Under the pieces are notes generated by a model, which saw only the letters and a program-made list of their open reading frames with translations, did not search any database and was not told the origin of the DNA. From NCBI RefSeq assembly GCF_015751895.1, contig NZ_JADOTZ010000001.1, positions 1,550,001 through 1,614,000 on the forward strand: a DNA stretch of 64,000 bases, written 5' to 3'. Both the position numbers and the translations under genes were made by a program. This document shows positions 9,754 through 19,027 of this stretch, in pieces. This stretch comes from Zhihengliuella flava. Its GTDB lineage: Bacteria; Actinomycetota; Actinomycetes; Actinomycetales; Micrococcaceae. Each line of letters starts with the position of its first letter. Position 1 is the stretch's first letter.

Positions 9754-9785
9754 TCGCCGGCGCCACATCCATCCGGGAGGCTGTC

Positions 9786-10304
9786 ATGATCCGCTCCGAA
9801 CCACACGCCGAACCGGTCATCGTCCAGGTCTCGGCCGCCCGCACCGCCGTCGTCCGGGGCACCGACGTGCCGTTCGCTGAGCTGACGGCGTTTTACGATG
9901 CCGCCTTCGCGGCGCTGGGCGAGGTGCTGAACGCCGAGGGCCTCTCACCCGTGGGCCCGGCGTTCGCGTTGATGACGCGCGAGCCGTCGGAGTCCATGGA
10001 CTTCGAGGTGGGCTTCGCGATCGACCATCCCCTGGAGGGCTCCCGCACCTCGGCCGCTGGCACCGTCGTCGAGCCGTCCGTCCTCCCCGAGGGCACCACC
10101 GCCGTGGCCTCTCACCTTGGTGCCTACGACGCCTTGGGCGATGCGTGGGGCGGGCTGATGACGTGGATCGGCGAGCACGGATACTCCCCACAACTGCCGT
10201 TCTGGGAGGTCTACGTCACGGAGCCGTCGCCGGAGGCGGACCCGGAGTCGATGCGTACCGATCTGTTTGTGCCGGTGGTCAACGAGACAGGCAACACCGC
10301 GTGA
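9786..10304 (+). CDS. GyrI-like / AraC effector-binding domain protein
   Basis: A stand-alone small-molecule-binding domain of 172 residues with no DNA-binding segment. The alternating strand pattern around VQVSAARTAVVRG, the ASHLGAYDALGDAWGGLMTWI helix, and the C-terminal WEVYVTEPSPEADPES match the GyrI/Rob effector domain. ATG follows GGGAGG. Its stop overlaps the next start (GTGA), so it is cotranslated with cysE. Confidence 0.85.
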   Translation: MIRSEPHAEPVIVQVSAARTAVVRGTDVPFAELTAFYDAAFAALGEVLNAEGLSPVGPAFALMTREPSESMDFEVGFAIDHPLEGSRTSAAGTVVEPSVLPEGTTAVASHLGAYDALGDAWGGLMTWIGEHGYSPQLPFWEVYVTEPSPEADPESMRTDLFVPVVNETGNTA

Positions 10305-10894
10305 GTCTGCGTCACATGCTGCGGGAGGATCTGCTCGCCGCCCGTGCGCAGGATCCTGCGGCCCGGAATAACGTGGAGGTGGCGCTCGCTTATTCGGGCG
10401 TGCACGCCATCTGGGCCTACCGCATAGCGCATGAGATGTGGGTACGGCCCCCGTTCCGGCCGGCGGCGCGCGTGCTGAGCCAGCTGGCCCGGTTCTTCAC
10501 CGGCGTGGAGATCCACCCGGGAGCGCGGATTGGCCGGCGCCCGTTCATTGATCACGGCTCGGAGATCGTCATCGGCGAAACCACGGTCATGGGAGACGAC
10601 GTCATGATGTATCAGGGCGCCACCGTGGGCGGGCGCACCCTGCAGGTGCCGTTTGATCGCGGCGCCCGCCGCCACGCGATCATCGGCAACCGCGTCATGC
10701 TCGGCGCAGGCTGCCGCATCATTGGCCCCATCTCGATTGGTGACGATTCCGCCATCGGCGCCAACGCCGTCGTCGTGCGGGACGTACCGGCCGATTCGAT
10801 CGCGATTGGCATGCCGGCCGTGCACCGCCACAAGGACAGCGACTACCCTCTGGATCCGCGCACGGACCTCATCGATCCGGCCGTGCTGCTCTAG
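10301..10894 (+). CDS. cysE: Serine O-acetyltransferase
   Basis: Makes O-acetylserine from serine and acetyl-CoA for cysteine synthesis. It has 197 residues from a GTG overlapping the previous stop; an ATG five codons later is also possible. LREDLLAARAQDPAARNN and HAIWAYRIAHEMW match the N-terminal helices, followed by left-handed beta-helix hexapeptides with IGRRPFIDHGSEIVIGET and a MPA closure. Where many relatives have GVTLGGTG, this has GATVGGRTL, a mild divergence. No cysK is adjacent. Confidence 0.92.
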   Translation: MSLRHMLREDLLAARAQDPAARNNVEVALAYSGVHAIWAYRIAHEMWVRPPFRPAARVLSQLARFFTGVEIHPGARIGRRPFIDHGSEIVIGETTVMGDDVMMYQGATVGGRTLQVPFDRGARRHAIIGNRVMLGAGCRIIGPISIGDDSAIGANAVVVRDVPADSIAIGMPAVHRHKDSDYPLDPRTDLIDPAVLL

Positions 10895-10912
10895 TGACCG
10901 CCCGCAGACCCG

Positions 10913-11134
10913 TCAACACAACTCGCGGCTGAGCGCTGACGGGGGCACGCACGGCGCCTCCTGCAGGTCCACCCGCCGAGCGGCGCATTCGCCGCACACG
11001 ACGTAGACCACCAGGCCCGCGGACGTTCGGTGACTCGACTCCACGCGCCACCCGTGCTCATGCTCGAGCACCGGGGCGAGGAGCGGGGCTGGGAGCGGAG
11101 CGGAGCGGTCTATGGCCTGGTCTCGACTGTTCAT
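10913..11134 (-). CDS. Small Cys-rich hypothetical protein, 73 residues
   Basis: The conserved-looking core reads HGWRVESSHRTSAGLVVY then CGECAARRVDL, with a CxxC knuckle that may bind zinc. I recall similar short proteins in other Actinobacteria but cannot name a function. The ATG has no strong Shine-Dalgarno; a TTG 12 codons earlier is an alternative. It is convergent with cysE and divergent from the CGNR gene, whose start is about 25 bases away, so the two may share a promoter region. Confidence 0.6.
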   Translation of the reverse strand: MNSRDQAIDRSAPLPAPLLAPVLEHEHGWRVESSHRTSAGLVVYVVCGECAARRVDLQEAPCVPPSALSRELC

Positions 11135-11159
11135 AGGAACACCATGATGTAATGCCCTT

Positions 11160-11693
11160 ATGCATCTCAACCCTTACGGAGAGTATGCGGTGCTGCTCGC
11201 CGCGTCACTGGCTAATGAGTGGCCCGCGGATCGCGCCGGCATCGAGGAACGGACCCGCCAGTTTGGCATGACCATGGCCTTTCCCGTGGCGCCCGGCGAT
11301 CATGAGGCCACCCGCGGCGTGATTGACGCCTGGCTCGAGGTCGTCGACGCCGCGGATGACCCAACCCGGGCGCGGCTCCTCAATGCGCAGCTGGCGGCGG
11401 CGACGGCGTATCCGCGGCTCACCGATCACGACGGCGAGGGCTGGCACCTGCACTACCGCGACCAGAACCAGGCCCTGCCCCACGTGCTCCGCGCCGTCAT
11501 CGGCGTCGGCACGGCCCTGCACCTCACCACGCGCGGCATGCACCGCTTGGCCCGGTGCGCCGCGGGGCCGGCCGCGTCGGATGAGTGCACCAACGTCGTC
11601 GTGGACGTCACCCGCAACGGCCGGCAACGGTACTGTTCGGTGCGCTGCGCCAATCGCGCAGCCGTCCGCCGGCACCGGGCGCACCAGCGCTAA
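11160..11693 (+). CDS. CGNR zinc-finger / ABATE domain protein
   Basis: Putative DNA-binding stress regulator of 177 residues. The C-terminal CSVRCANRAAVRRHR with the preceding cysteines is the CGNR treble-clef zinc finger. The N-terminal half (AxxLANEWPADR and a run of helices) matches the ABATE region that accompanies it. It is convergent with the HAD gene, leaving 21 bases between stops. Confidence 0.9.
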   Translation: MHLNPYGEYAVLLAASLANEWPADRAGIEERTRQFGMTMAFPVAPGDHEATRGVIDAWLEVVDAADDPTRARLLNAQLAAATAYPRLTDHDGEGWHLHYRDQNQALPHVLRAVIGVGTALHLTTRGMHRLARCAAGPAASDECTNVVVDVTRNGRQRYCSVRCANRAAVRRHRAHQR

Positions 11694-11714
11694 CGTGAGC
11701 CCCGGCCCCGTGGA

Positions 11715-12509
11715 TCAGCCGAGCAGGCCGTCAAGGACGCGGACGACGCCGGCGCTGGCGTTGGTGCCGGCCGTGTTCCGCGCCGCCGCGAGCACGTCCG
11801 GGTGGGCGTTGTCCATCGCGTAGGCGTGCTCAGCACGCGCGAGCATGCCGAGGTCATTGAGGTAGTCGCCAAACGCCACCGTCTCCGCGGGCGTGACCCC
11901 CAGCTCTGCCTGCAGGTGGGCCAGCGCGTGGCCCTTGTCCACGTCGGGGCGCATGATGTCCGCCCACTTCGGCCCGGACACCACCAGCCGGTGCCCCGCA
12001 GCAATGCCGGTCAACTCGTCCTCGAGGCGAGCGGCATCCTCCTCGAGATCGCACACCGCAATCTTCAGGAAATCGTCCTGGACCGCCAGCAGGTCCTCCA
12101 CCGGCTCGAGTGCCGCGTAGTAGTGCCGTGCCTGCTCCCGGAAGTGCGCATCCTGCCGCTCGATGTAGGCGGACCGCTTGCCGCACAGCACCACGCCCAG
12201 ATTCTCGCGCGCAGCCACCTCCCGCAAGGCCGCCAGCATGTCCCGCACGGCCGCCGCCTCGAGGGTGCGGGAAAACAGCTCGGTGCCGTCGTGGGTGAGT
12301 AGCGCCCCATTCTCAGCAATGATGTGCAGGGGACCGCGCCCGGCGAAGTCCCGACTCAAGGCGGCGTGCTGCCGGCCCGAGGCCGGCACAAACGTGATGC
12401 CCTGAGCACGCATACGCTCCAGGAGGGGCCAAAACGCGGCCGGCACCGTGCCGTCGTCGTGCAGCAACGTGCCGTCCATGTCGGTGACGACCAGCCTGAT
12501 GCCCGCCAC
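11715..12509 (-). CDS. HAD superfamily (Cof-type) phosphatase
   Basis: Cytoplasmic sugar or nucleotide phosphatase of 264 residues. Motif I DMDGTLLHDDG (Asp10 and Asp12) and the late motif IV GDYLNDLGML are intact, with the C2-type cap of the Cof family between them. Its GTG start shares one base with the dnaB stop (TAGTG), so it is translated from the dnaB message. Substrate is not predictable. Confidence 0.9.
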   Translation of the reverse strand: MAGIRLVVTDMDGTLLHDDGTVPAAFWPLLERMRAQGITFVPASGRQHAALSRDFAGRGPLHIIAENGALLTHDGTELFSRTLEAAAVRDMLAALREVAARENLGVVLCGKRSAYIERQDAHFREQARHYYAALEPVEDLLAVQDDFLKIAVCDLEEDAARLEDELTGIAAGHRLVVSGPKWADIMRPDVDKGHALAHLQAELGVTPAETVAFGDYLNDLGMLARAEHAYAMDNAHPDVLAAARNTAGTNASAGVVRVLDGLLG

Positions 12510-13876
12510 TACATGCCGCCTTCGGAAGCCATGTTGGAAAAGCGCGAGTAGTGGCCCTGGAAGGCGACCACGATCGTCTTGGTGGGGCCGTTACGGTGCT
12601 TGGCCACGATCACGTCCGCCTCGCCGGCCCGAGGGGACTCCTTGTCATAGATGTCTTCACGGTGGAGCAGGATGACCATGTCGGCGTCCTGCTCAATCGA
12701 ACCGGACTCACGCAGGTCAGACACCATGGGCTTCTTGTCTGTGCGCTGCTCGGAGCCACGGTTCAGCTGCGAGAGCGCGATCACCGGGACCTCCAGCTCC
12801 TTGGCGAGGAGCTTGAGCGCACGCGAGAACTCGGAGACCTCCTGCTGGCGAGATTCGACGCGCTTGCCCGAGCTCATCAGCTGCAGGTAGTCGAGCACCA
12901 CGAGCTTGAGGTCATTCTTTTGCTTCAGCCGACGGCACTTGGCCCGGATCTCCATCAGGGACATATTCGGCGAATCATCAATGTACAGCGGGGCGTCGTT
13001 GAGCCGCCCCATGGTGGTGGCAATTTTGCCCCACTGCTCATCCTTCACCGTGCCCTTACGCAGATCTTGCAGGCCAATCGAGGCCTCCGCGGAGAGCAAG
13101 CGCATCGCGATTTCATTCCGCCCCATTTCGAGGGAGAAGAAGACGGTGGTCATGTTGTTCTTGATGGCCGCCGAGCGGGCGAAGTCCAGCGCGAACGTGG
13201 ACTTGCCGACCGCCGGACGCGCGGCAATCACGACCATCTGGCCGCCCTGCAAGCCCTGGGTCAGCTCGTCGAGCTCATAGAATCCGGTGGGTACGCCGAT
13301 GATGCCCTCGCCGCGGCTGCCGGCGGACTCGATCTCATCGACGGTGCCCTCGATGATGTCCCGCAGCGGGACGTAGTCCTCGCCGCCGCGGCGCTCCGCG
13401 ACGGTCATGACCTCCGCCTGCGCGGTGTTGACGATGTCCTCCACCTCGCCGTCTTGCGAGTAGCCGAGCTGGACGATCTTGGTGCCGGCATCGACGAGGC
13501 GGCGCAGCACCGCGCGCTCGGCGACGATCTCCGCATAGAAGCCCGCGTTGGCCGCCGTCGGGACGGACTGAATCAGGGTGTGCAAATACGCGGGGCCGCC
13601 GACGCGGGAAATGTCTCCGCGCTTGGTCAGCAAGTCCGCGACGGTGACCGCGTCCGCGGGTTCTCCACGGCCGTAGAGGTCAATGATGGCCTCATAGACC
13701 AGCTCATGGGACGGGCGATAGAAGTCCGGGCCGCGCAGGACTTCCACGCAATCGGCGATGGCGTCTTTGGAGAGCATCATGCCGCCGAGCACCGACTGCT
13801 CGGCGACGATGTCCTGCGGCGGGGTCCGCCCAGCGTCCGCGGAGTGCTCCTCGATCTCGCTGTGGGTCAGTGTCAC
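12509..13876 (-). CDS. dnaB: Replicative DNA helicase
   Basis: Hexameric fork helicase of 455 residues, the normal intein-free length. The DnaB N-terminal domain opens with EQSVLGGMMLSKDAIADCVEVL; Walker A is ARPAVGKST, Walker B is VVLDYLQLM, and the C-terminal SDLRESGSIEQDAD segment is typical. The GTG start follows AAAGGA. It lies downstream of rplI as in many Actinobacteria, but here a short rightward gene pair and the flavin reductase intervene. The region above it carries several DnaA boxes. Confidence 0.97.
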   Translation of the reverse strand: MTLTHSEIEEHSADAGRTPPQDIVAEQSVLGGMMLSKDAIADCVEVLRGPDFYRPSHELVYEAIIDLYGRGEPADAVTVADLLTKRGDISRVGGPAYLHTLIQSVPTAANAGFYAEIVAERAVLRRLVDAGTKIVQLGYSQDGEVEDIVNTAQAEVMTVAERRGGEDYVPLRDIIEGTVDEIESAGSRGEGIIGVPTGFYELDELTQGLQGGQMVVIAARPAVGKSTFALDFARSAAIKNNMTTVFFSLEMGRNEIAMRLLSAEASIGLQDLRKGTVKDEQWGKIATTMGRLNDAPLYIDDSPNMSLMEIRAKCRRLKQKNDLKLVVLDYLQLMSSGKRVESRQQEVSEFSRALKLLAKELEVPVIALSQLNRGSEQRTDKKPMVSDLRESGSIEQDADMVILLHREDIYDKESPRAGEADVIVAKHRNGPTKTIVVAFQGHYSRFSNMASEGGM

Positions 13877-14376
13877 CAAAGGTCCTTTCGCCGGCGCCGA
13901 CGTTTGCCTCAATGATCCACCCGGCAGGGCACAAAATAGGTACGCGTTCGCGCGCGAGGCTGCTTGAACTGTAGGCCCCCTCAGCCCCCACGCCAAGGGA
14001 GTTATCCACAGGGGCTGTGGGTAAACGCGCCCAACCTGTGCACAGCGTGGGGACGACCCTGTGGACAGCGGATTATTTTCTCTCCTAAATACATTCTGAC
14101 TAGTACTTTCATGTGTGTACAGGTGTGGATTCACACATTTTTGTCCCCAACCTTCAGCCTTCACTGAGGGTTGAAGGCCCGGAGAGGACACCCGGGTGTT
14201 GAAAACCAGCCCCACTTATCCACAGCTTGGCCCGGGTTACCCACAGACACGCCCGAACCCCGCGCACATGCTCCTCAAGGGTGATGCGCTCCGGGGACAA
14301 GCGCCGTAGATTAGTCACTAGGCACCGCGCGGATCGGCTCGGTGCGGCTTCGTCACGCGGGACTAGGAGGCACCAA
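13877..14376. promoter_or_regulatory. dnaB upstream region with DnaA-box cluster and AT-rich core
   Basis: A 500-base gene-free region. It contains two exact TTATCCACA boxes (14002-14010 and 14216-14224), two TTACCCACA-type boxes (14016-14024 minus strand, 14237-14245 plus strand), TGTGGATTC (14124-14132) and weaker TGTGGACAG (14060-14068) and TGTGCACAG (14038-14046). Between them is an AT-rich segment (about 14070-14113). A hairpin with CCTTCA/TGAAGG ends lies near 14151-14177. The layout looks like a small origin or a DnaA-titration or control site. Confidence 0.6.
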
Positions 14377-14733
14377 GTGTTCGGTATTTCGGTCACGGAG
14401 GCACTGATCTTCCTCCTCGTCGTCGCGGCGATTGTCGCCGGACTGTGGTGGATCTTTAGCTCCCGGCCCCACTCCGGGCTCAGCGAAGAGGAACAGTACA
14501 TTCAGCAGCTGAATCGCCAAGTCGAGGAGCAGCGGCGGCAGGACGAGCAGCGCGCGGAGCAGATTCGTCAAGAGAGCCAGCAGCGCTTGCCGCACTCGTC
14601 CTCCGCGACTCCCTCCGCGACACCGCAGGACCCCACCTCACCGCCGGCGGAGAACGGAATTCCGCAGGACCCCACGGCACCGCCCCTCGGCGAACCCATC
14701 GTCAAGCGCCTCACGGGGTCTCCCCGGTGGTGA
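14377..14733 (+). CDS. Membrane-anchored hypothetical protein with coiled coil
   Basis: A protein of 118 residues. The first 30 (FGISVTEALIFLLVVAAIVA, then GLWWIF) form one N-terminal membrane helix recalling TatA/TatB proteins, but the Gly-Pro hinge of Tat subunits is absent. A charged Glu/Gln/Arg-rich helix of about 40 residues follows, probably coiled coil, then a Pro/Ser/Thr-rich tail with two copies of PQDPT. GTG follows AGGAGG. Its stop overlaps the start of the DUF1801 gene. Confidence 0.75.
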   Translation: MFGISVTEALIFLLVVAAIVAGLWWIFSSRPHSGLSEEEQYIQQLNRQVEEQRRQDEQRAEQIRQESQQRLPHSSSATPSATPQDPTSPPAENGIPQDPTAPPLGEPIVKRLTGSPRW

Positions 14734-15200
14734 AGCGCGCAGCGGCACCGGTCATGCAGCCGACCGACGTCGACCCCCGCGAGTTCATCGCGTCCGTCGA
14801 GAACGCGCGGCGCCGCGAGGACGCCTCCGTGCTCGTGGAGCTCCTGGAGGAGATCAGCGGCCACCCCGCTCAGATGTGGGGGCCGTCCATCATCGGATTC
14901 GGCAGCTATCACTACCGCTACGCGTCAGGCCACGAAGGCGACGCCCCGGCCCTCGGGTTCTCCCCGCGCAAGGCTCACCTCGTGATCTACGCGATTAACG
15001 ACACGGAAGAATCCGCTGCAGCCCTTGCGGACCTCGGAAAGTACAAGCGCAGTACGGCCTGCCTTTACGTGAACAAGCTGGCGGACATCGACCCCGACGC
15101 GCTGCGCCGGTACCTCGTGGAGAGCTACCGTCACGTCATGGACGCGATGCACCGCCCGGACCCTGATAGCGGAACCACGGAGCGCGCCCGACGCGACTGA
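14730..15200 (+). CDS. DUF1801 domain protein (YdhG-like)
   Basis: A soluble protein of about 156 residues. MWGPSIIGFGSYHYRYASG, LGFSPRKAHLVIY and KYKRSTACLYVNKL are hallmarks of the DUF1801 / YdhG fold. Starts at overlapping GTG codons (14727 or 14730) or an ATG at 14754 are possible; the GTGA overlap with the previous gene favours coupling. It is convergent with the flavin reductase gene. Biochemical role is unknown. Confidence 0.85.
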   Translation: MKRAAAPVMQPTDVDPREFIASVENARRREDASVLVELLEEISGHPAQMWGPSIIGFGSYHYRYASGHEGDAPALGFSPRKAHLVIYAINDTEESAAALADLGKYKRSTACLYVNKLADIDPDALRRYLVESYRHVMDAMHRPDPDSGTTERARRD

Positions 15201-15220
15201 CCGGCCGCGGGGCCACTGAT

Positions 15221-15745
15221 TTAGTGGGCGAACGCCGGCTCGGCCAGGGTGGTAAAGCCCGAGTTGTGGAACAACAAGGGCCGCGCCTGGCTGGGGTGTG
15301 TGGAGTGCCCGTGCACCCGCAAGAGCACCACGTAGTGATCCCCCGCCTCGATCTGCTGCTCAACGCTGGTCTCCAACCAGAGGGAGGCGTCGCGGAGGAA
15401 CAGGGACCCGGCGTCGTTGGTCTCGAGGGCGAGCCCAGCAAAGCGATCCCCGTCCCGCGAGGCGATCTGCTGGCAGACCCCCTGATGCTCGCTCGCGAGG
15501 ATGGACACGCCAATTCGGCTGGCTTCGCTGACGATCGGCCAGGTCCGCGACGTCTTTTGGACGGCGAACATCACCAGTGGCGGGTCTAGGGACACCCCCA
15601 CGGTGAAGGAGGAGGCCACGATCCCCTGCGGTCGGCCGTCGATCACGGCACAGAGCGCGGCAATACCGGAGGGGTGCTGGGCAAAAGCGTGCCGAAGGGC
15701 CAGCGGGGAAAGATCATCGGAAAGAACGGACGCGTGCGCAGTCAT
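15221..15745 (-). CDS. Flavin reductase family protein
   Basis: NAD(P)H:FMN oxidoreductase-like protein of 174 residues. FAQHPSGIAALCAVIDGRPQG, then VASSFTVGVSLDPPLVMFAV, are the FMN-binding signatures of the DIM6/NTAB split-barrel family, and GDHYVVLLRVH the late strand. The ATG is preceded by AGGTGG. It probably supplies reduced flavin to a monooxygenase encoded elsewhere; no partner is adjacent. Confidence 0.92.
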   Translation of the reverse strand: MTAHASVLSDDLSPLALRHAFAQHPSGIAALCAVIDGRPQGIVASSFTVGVSLDPPLVMFAVQKTSRTWPIVSEASRIGVSILASEHQGVCQQIASRDGDRFAGLALETNDAGSLFLRDASLWLETSVEQQIEAGDHYVVLLRVHGHSTHPSQARPLLFHNSGFTTLAEPAFAH

Positions 15746-16065
15746 GCTCACCACCTGTCGTGCGGTACTTGCCCGACCGGTTTTCCGGTGGGCCGAATCG
15801 TCACCTGGAGCACCCCACTACCGAGGAGAGGGTTGCCGTTCAACGAGCCAGGGCTTTACGTTGAATCTCTTGATTCAGTCCCCACGTTACGGTCCGTGGC
15901 GCACCGTGGCCAAGGCGGGCCGCAATATTTCGCAAGGTTGCCACCGCCCCAGGGGCCACCAACGCCGAGGGGCGCGCCGTCGTCGTCCGTTAAACGCGTG
16001 AGGCCCCACCCACTCGGGGCGGGGCCTCACGGCCGAAGTCCGGGAGCGGCTATCGCCGCGGCCAG
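15746..16065. other. Gene-free spacer between flavin reductase gene and rplI
   Basis: 320 bases without a credible ORF. A small hairpin (ACCGG-TTTT-CCGGT) sits near 15778-15792 above the flavin reductase gene, and the rplI terminator is at its right end. I saw no known riboswitch pattern. Confidence 0.5.
15998..16030 (-). terminator. Terminator of the rpsF-ssb-rpsR-rplI operon
   Basis: A 10-bp perfect stem (gtgaggcccc with ggggcctcac) and 13-base loop lie 35 bases beyond the rplI stop, followed in the leftward direction by GCGTTTAAC. Confidence 0.75.
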
Positions 16066-16527
16066 TTACTTCTTCTTGGCAGCCGGGACGACCTGCAGCG
16101 CGATGGTTGCGGAAACGTCCTCGTGCAGACGCACGGTGGCCTCGTAGTTGCCGGTGGCCTTGATGTGCTCCGGCAGCTCGACCATGCGCTTGTCGATGGA
16201 GCCGAGCCCCGCGGCCTCAACGGCCTGCGCGACGTCGGCGCCCTTGACGGTGCCGAACAGACGACCGGAGTCGCCCGTCTTCACCTGCACCTTGACCGGC
16301 TTGGAAGCCAGCTTGGCGGCAACCGCCTTGGCCTCTTCCAGCGAGGCAACGGCGCGGGCAGCGCGGGCGGCCTTGATGGACTCGACCTGCTTCTCGCCAC
16401 CCTTGCTCCAGGTCACGGCGAAGCCGCGCGGCAGAAGGTAGTTACGTGCGTAACCGTTCTTCACCTCGACGATGTCGCCAGCGGTACCGAGACCGGTCAC
16501 TTCGTGGGTCAGAATGAGCTTAGCCAT
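16066..16527 (-). CDS. rplI: 50S ribosomal protein L9
   Basis: Binds 23S rRNA at the base of the L1 stalk. It has 153 residues with the L9 N-terminal signature [25 protein letters not shown] in two blocks, [14 protein letters not shown], a long connecting helix and a C-terminal domain ending in a lysine run. It is last in the leftward ribosomal operon, 18 bases after rpsR. Confidence 0.98.
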   Translation of the reverse strand: MAKLILTHEVTGLGTAGDIVEVKNGYARNYLLPRGFAVTWSKGGEKQVESIKAARAARAVASLEEAKAVAAKLASKPVKVQVKTGDSGRLFGTVKGADVAQAVEAAGLGSIDKRMVELPEHIKATGNYEATVRLHEDVSATIALQVVPAAKKK

Positions 16528-16545
16528 AGTTGTTGTCCCCTTCCC

Positions 16546-16785
16546 TTAGCCGCGGCCAGCGCCGGAGTAAGGCAGCAGGGCCACCTCACGGGCGTTCTTG
16601 ATGGCCTGCGCAATCTTGCGCTGCTCCTGCACGGACACGCCGGTCACGCGACGAGCACGGATCTTGCCGCGATCAGAGATGAACTTACGCAGCAGGGCGA
16701 CGTCCTTGTAGTCGATGACAGTGATGTCAGCGGCCTTCAAGGGGTTGGACTTTGGTTTGGGCTTGCGAATATCAGCCTTAGCCAT
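16546..16785 (-). CDS. rpsR: 30S ribosomal protein S18
   Basis: Pairs with S6 on the 30S platform. It has 79 residues; [19 protein letters not shown], then [20 protein letters not shown], are the S18 signature. It has none of the Cys residues that would mark a zinc-binding form. It sits between ssb and rplI. Confidence 0.98.
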   Translation of the reverse strand: MAKADIRKPKPKSNPLKAADITVIDYKDVALLRKFISDRGKIRARRVTGVSVQEQRKIAQAIKNAREVALLPYSGAGRG

Positions 16786-16848
16786 CGTGGAGCTCCTTAG
16801 TGTGTGGAGCCCGCAGAGTGTTCTGCGGGATGGTGAATAGAAATAGGT

Positions 16849-17442
16849 TTAGAAAGGCGGTTCGTCGTTCCCAGCGCCCCAACCGCCACCGTTGTTACCA
16901 CCGGTGGAGGGAGTGGACCAGGGATCGTCGGCCGGGGCGCCCCAGCCGCCACCGGCGTTGCCGCCGGACTGCTGCTGCGGTGCGGCGTTGCCGCCGCCAA
17001 AACCGGCATTTCCGCCGCCGAAGCCGCCTGCGGGAGCACCGCCGCCGAAGCCACCCTGATTGCCTCCACCGCCATTGCGCTGGGTGCGGGTGACCTTAGC
17101 GGAGGCGTAACGCAGGGAGGGGCCGATCTCGTCGACATCCAGCTCCATGACGGTGCGCCGTTCGCCTTCCTTGGTGTCGAACGAACGCGACTTGAGCCGA
17201 CCTTGGGCCACAACACGCATGCCCTTGGTCAGCGTCTCGGCGACATTCTCGGCAGCGTCGCGCCACACCGAGGAGCGCAGGAACAGCGTTTCGCCGTCCT
17301 TCCACTCGTTGGTCTGGCGGTCGAACGTCCGCGGGGTGGAAGCGATGGTGAAGTTGGCCACCGCAGCGCCCGACGGGGTGAAACGCAATTCCGGGTCACC
17401 GGTGAGATTACCGATGACCGTAATGACTGTCTCGCCTGCCAT
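16849..17442 (-). CDS. ssb: Single-stranded DNA-binding protein
   Basis: An OB-fold (about residues 1-115: [35 protein letters not shown]) is followed by a long Gly/Asn/Gln-rich linker. The C-terminal tip is NDEPPF, a variant of the usual DDDxPF partner-binding tail. Total 197 residues. Being encoded between rpsF and rpsR is the standard bacterial arrangement and marks it as the essential SSB copy. Confidence 0.98.
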   Translation of the reverse strand: MAGETVITVIGNLTGDPELRFTPSGAAVANFTIASTPRTFDRQTNEWKDGETLFLRSSVWRDAAENVAETLTKGMRVVAQGRLKSRSFDTKEGERRTVMELDVDEIGPSLRYASAKVTRTQRNGGGGNQGGFGGGAPAGGFGGGNAGFGGGNAAPQQQSGGNAGGGWGAPADDPWSTPSTGGNNGGGWGAGNDEPPF

Positions 17443-17498
17443 GACTGTCTCCTGACGTGTCGGTTCGTTCGATTACTCGAGCAATTCCCGCAGGGGAA

Positions 17499-17804
17499 TT
17501 ACTTGGCGGAAACCTTCTGATCCTCCGGGCGGATGATCTTGGTGCGCAGGATCGTCTCATTCAGAGACAGCTGGCGATCAAGCTCGGCAGAGGTTGCCGG
17601 GGTGGCGGTGAAGTTGACCACGGCGTAGATCGCCTCGGACTTCTTCTGGATCTCGTAGGCCAGACGACGGCGGCCCCAGATGTCAACGTTTTCGATGGTC
17701 CCGCCATCGTTGCGGACAACGTCCAGGAACTTGCCGAGCGTCGGCTCGACGGTACGCTCGTCGACCTCTGGGTCGATCAGCACCATGAGTTCGTAAGCAC
17801 GCAT
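17499..17804 (-). CDS. rpsF: 30S ribosomal protein S6
   Basis: It has 101 residues; [16 protein letters not shown] and [20 protein letters not shown] are S6 hallmarks. ATG follows AAAGGAGGTGGGTTCAC, an unusually strong Shine-Dalgarno that an upstream CCTCCT could mask. It is first in rpsF-ssb-rpsR-rplI. Confidence 0.98.
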   Translation of the reverse strand: MRAYELMVLIDPEVDERTVEPTLGKFLDVVRNDGGTIENVDIWGRRRLAYEIQKKSEAIYAVVNFTATPATSAELDRQLSLNETILRTKIIRPEDQKVSAK

Positions 17805-17928
17805 GTGAACCCACCTCCTTTGGGCTAAACGGTCACGGTCTCTCCGTAACAGGAGGTTCTTTGCGTTGGTTGCCGGCCCACCCGCTTTTCGGGCAGGGGT
17901 GTAGACAACCTCATCTATCCTACCCGAT
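17805..17928 (-). promoter_or_regulatory. Structured 5' leader of the rpsF operon
   Basis: Read leftward, a TAGGAT -10-like element near 17915-17920 is followed by two hairpins: CCCTGCCCG/CGGGTGGG, then GTTACGG-agaga-CCGTGAC. The second is enclosed by CCTCCT (complement of 17851-17856) and the Shine-Dalgarno AGGAGG (complement of 17814-17819), which can pair and hide the ribosome site. The CCG-containing stem recalls the S6:S18-binding autoregulatory leaders described in many bacteria. Confidence 0.5.
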
Positions 17929-17962
17929 AGCACGCCCGGGCCCTGACGGACCCGGGCGTGCT
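17929..17962 (-). terminator. Terminator downstream of rpf
   Basis: A 12-bp perfect stem, agcacgcccggg with cccgggcgtgct, and a 10-base loop lie about 70 bases beyond the rpf stop and just above the rpsF promoter. Confidence 0.75.
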
Positions 17963-18031
17963 CTCCAACACGAGGAAATGAGGGGCGGACGACGGCGCAA
18001 CGGCCGCCGCCCGCCGGACGTCTCGGCGCTC

Positions 18032-19027
<996 letters not shown>

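Noticed and set aside
12509-13876. Intein in DnaB
   Set aside because: The protein is 455 residues with continuous helicase motifs; no insertion is present.
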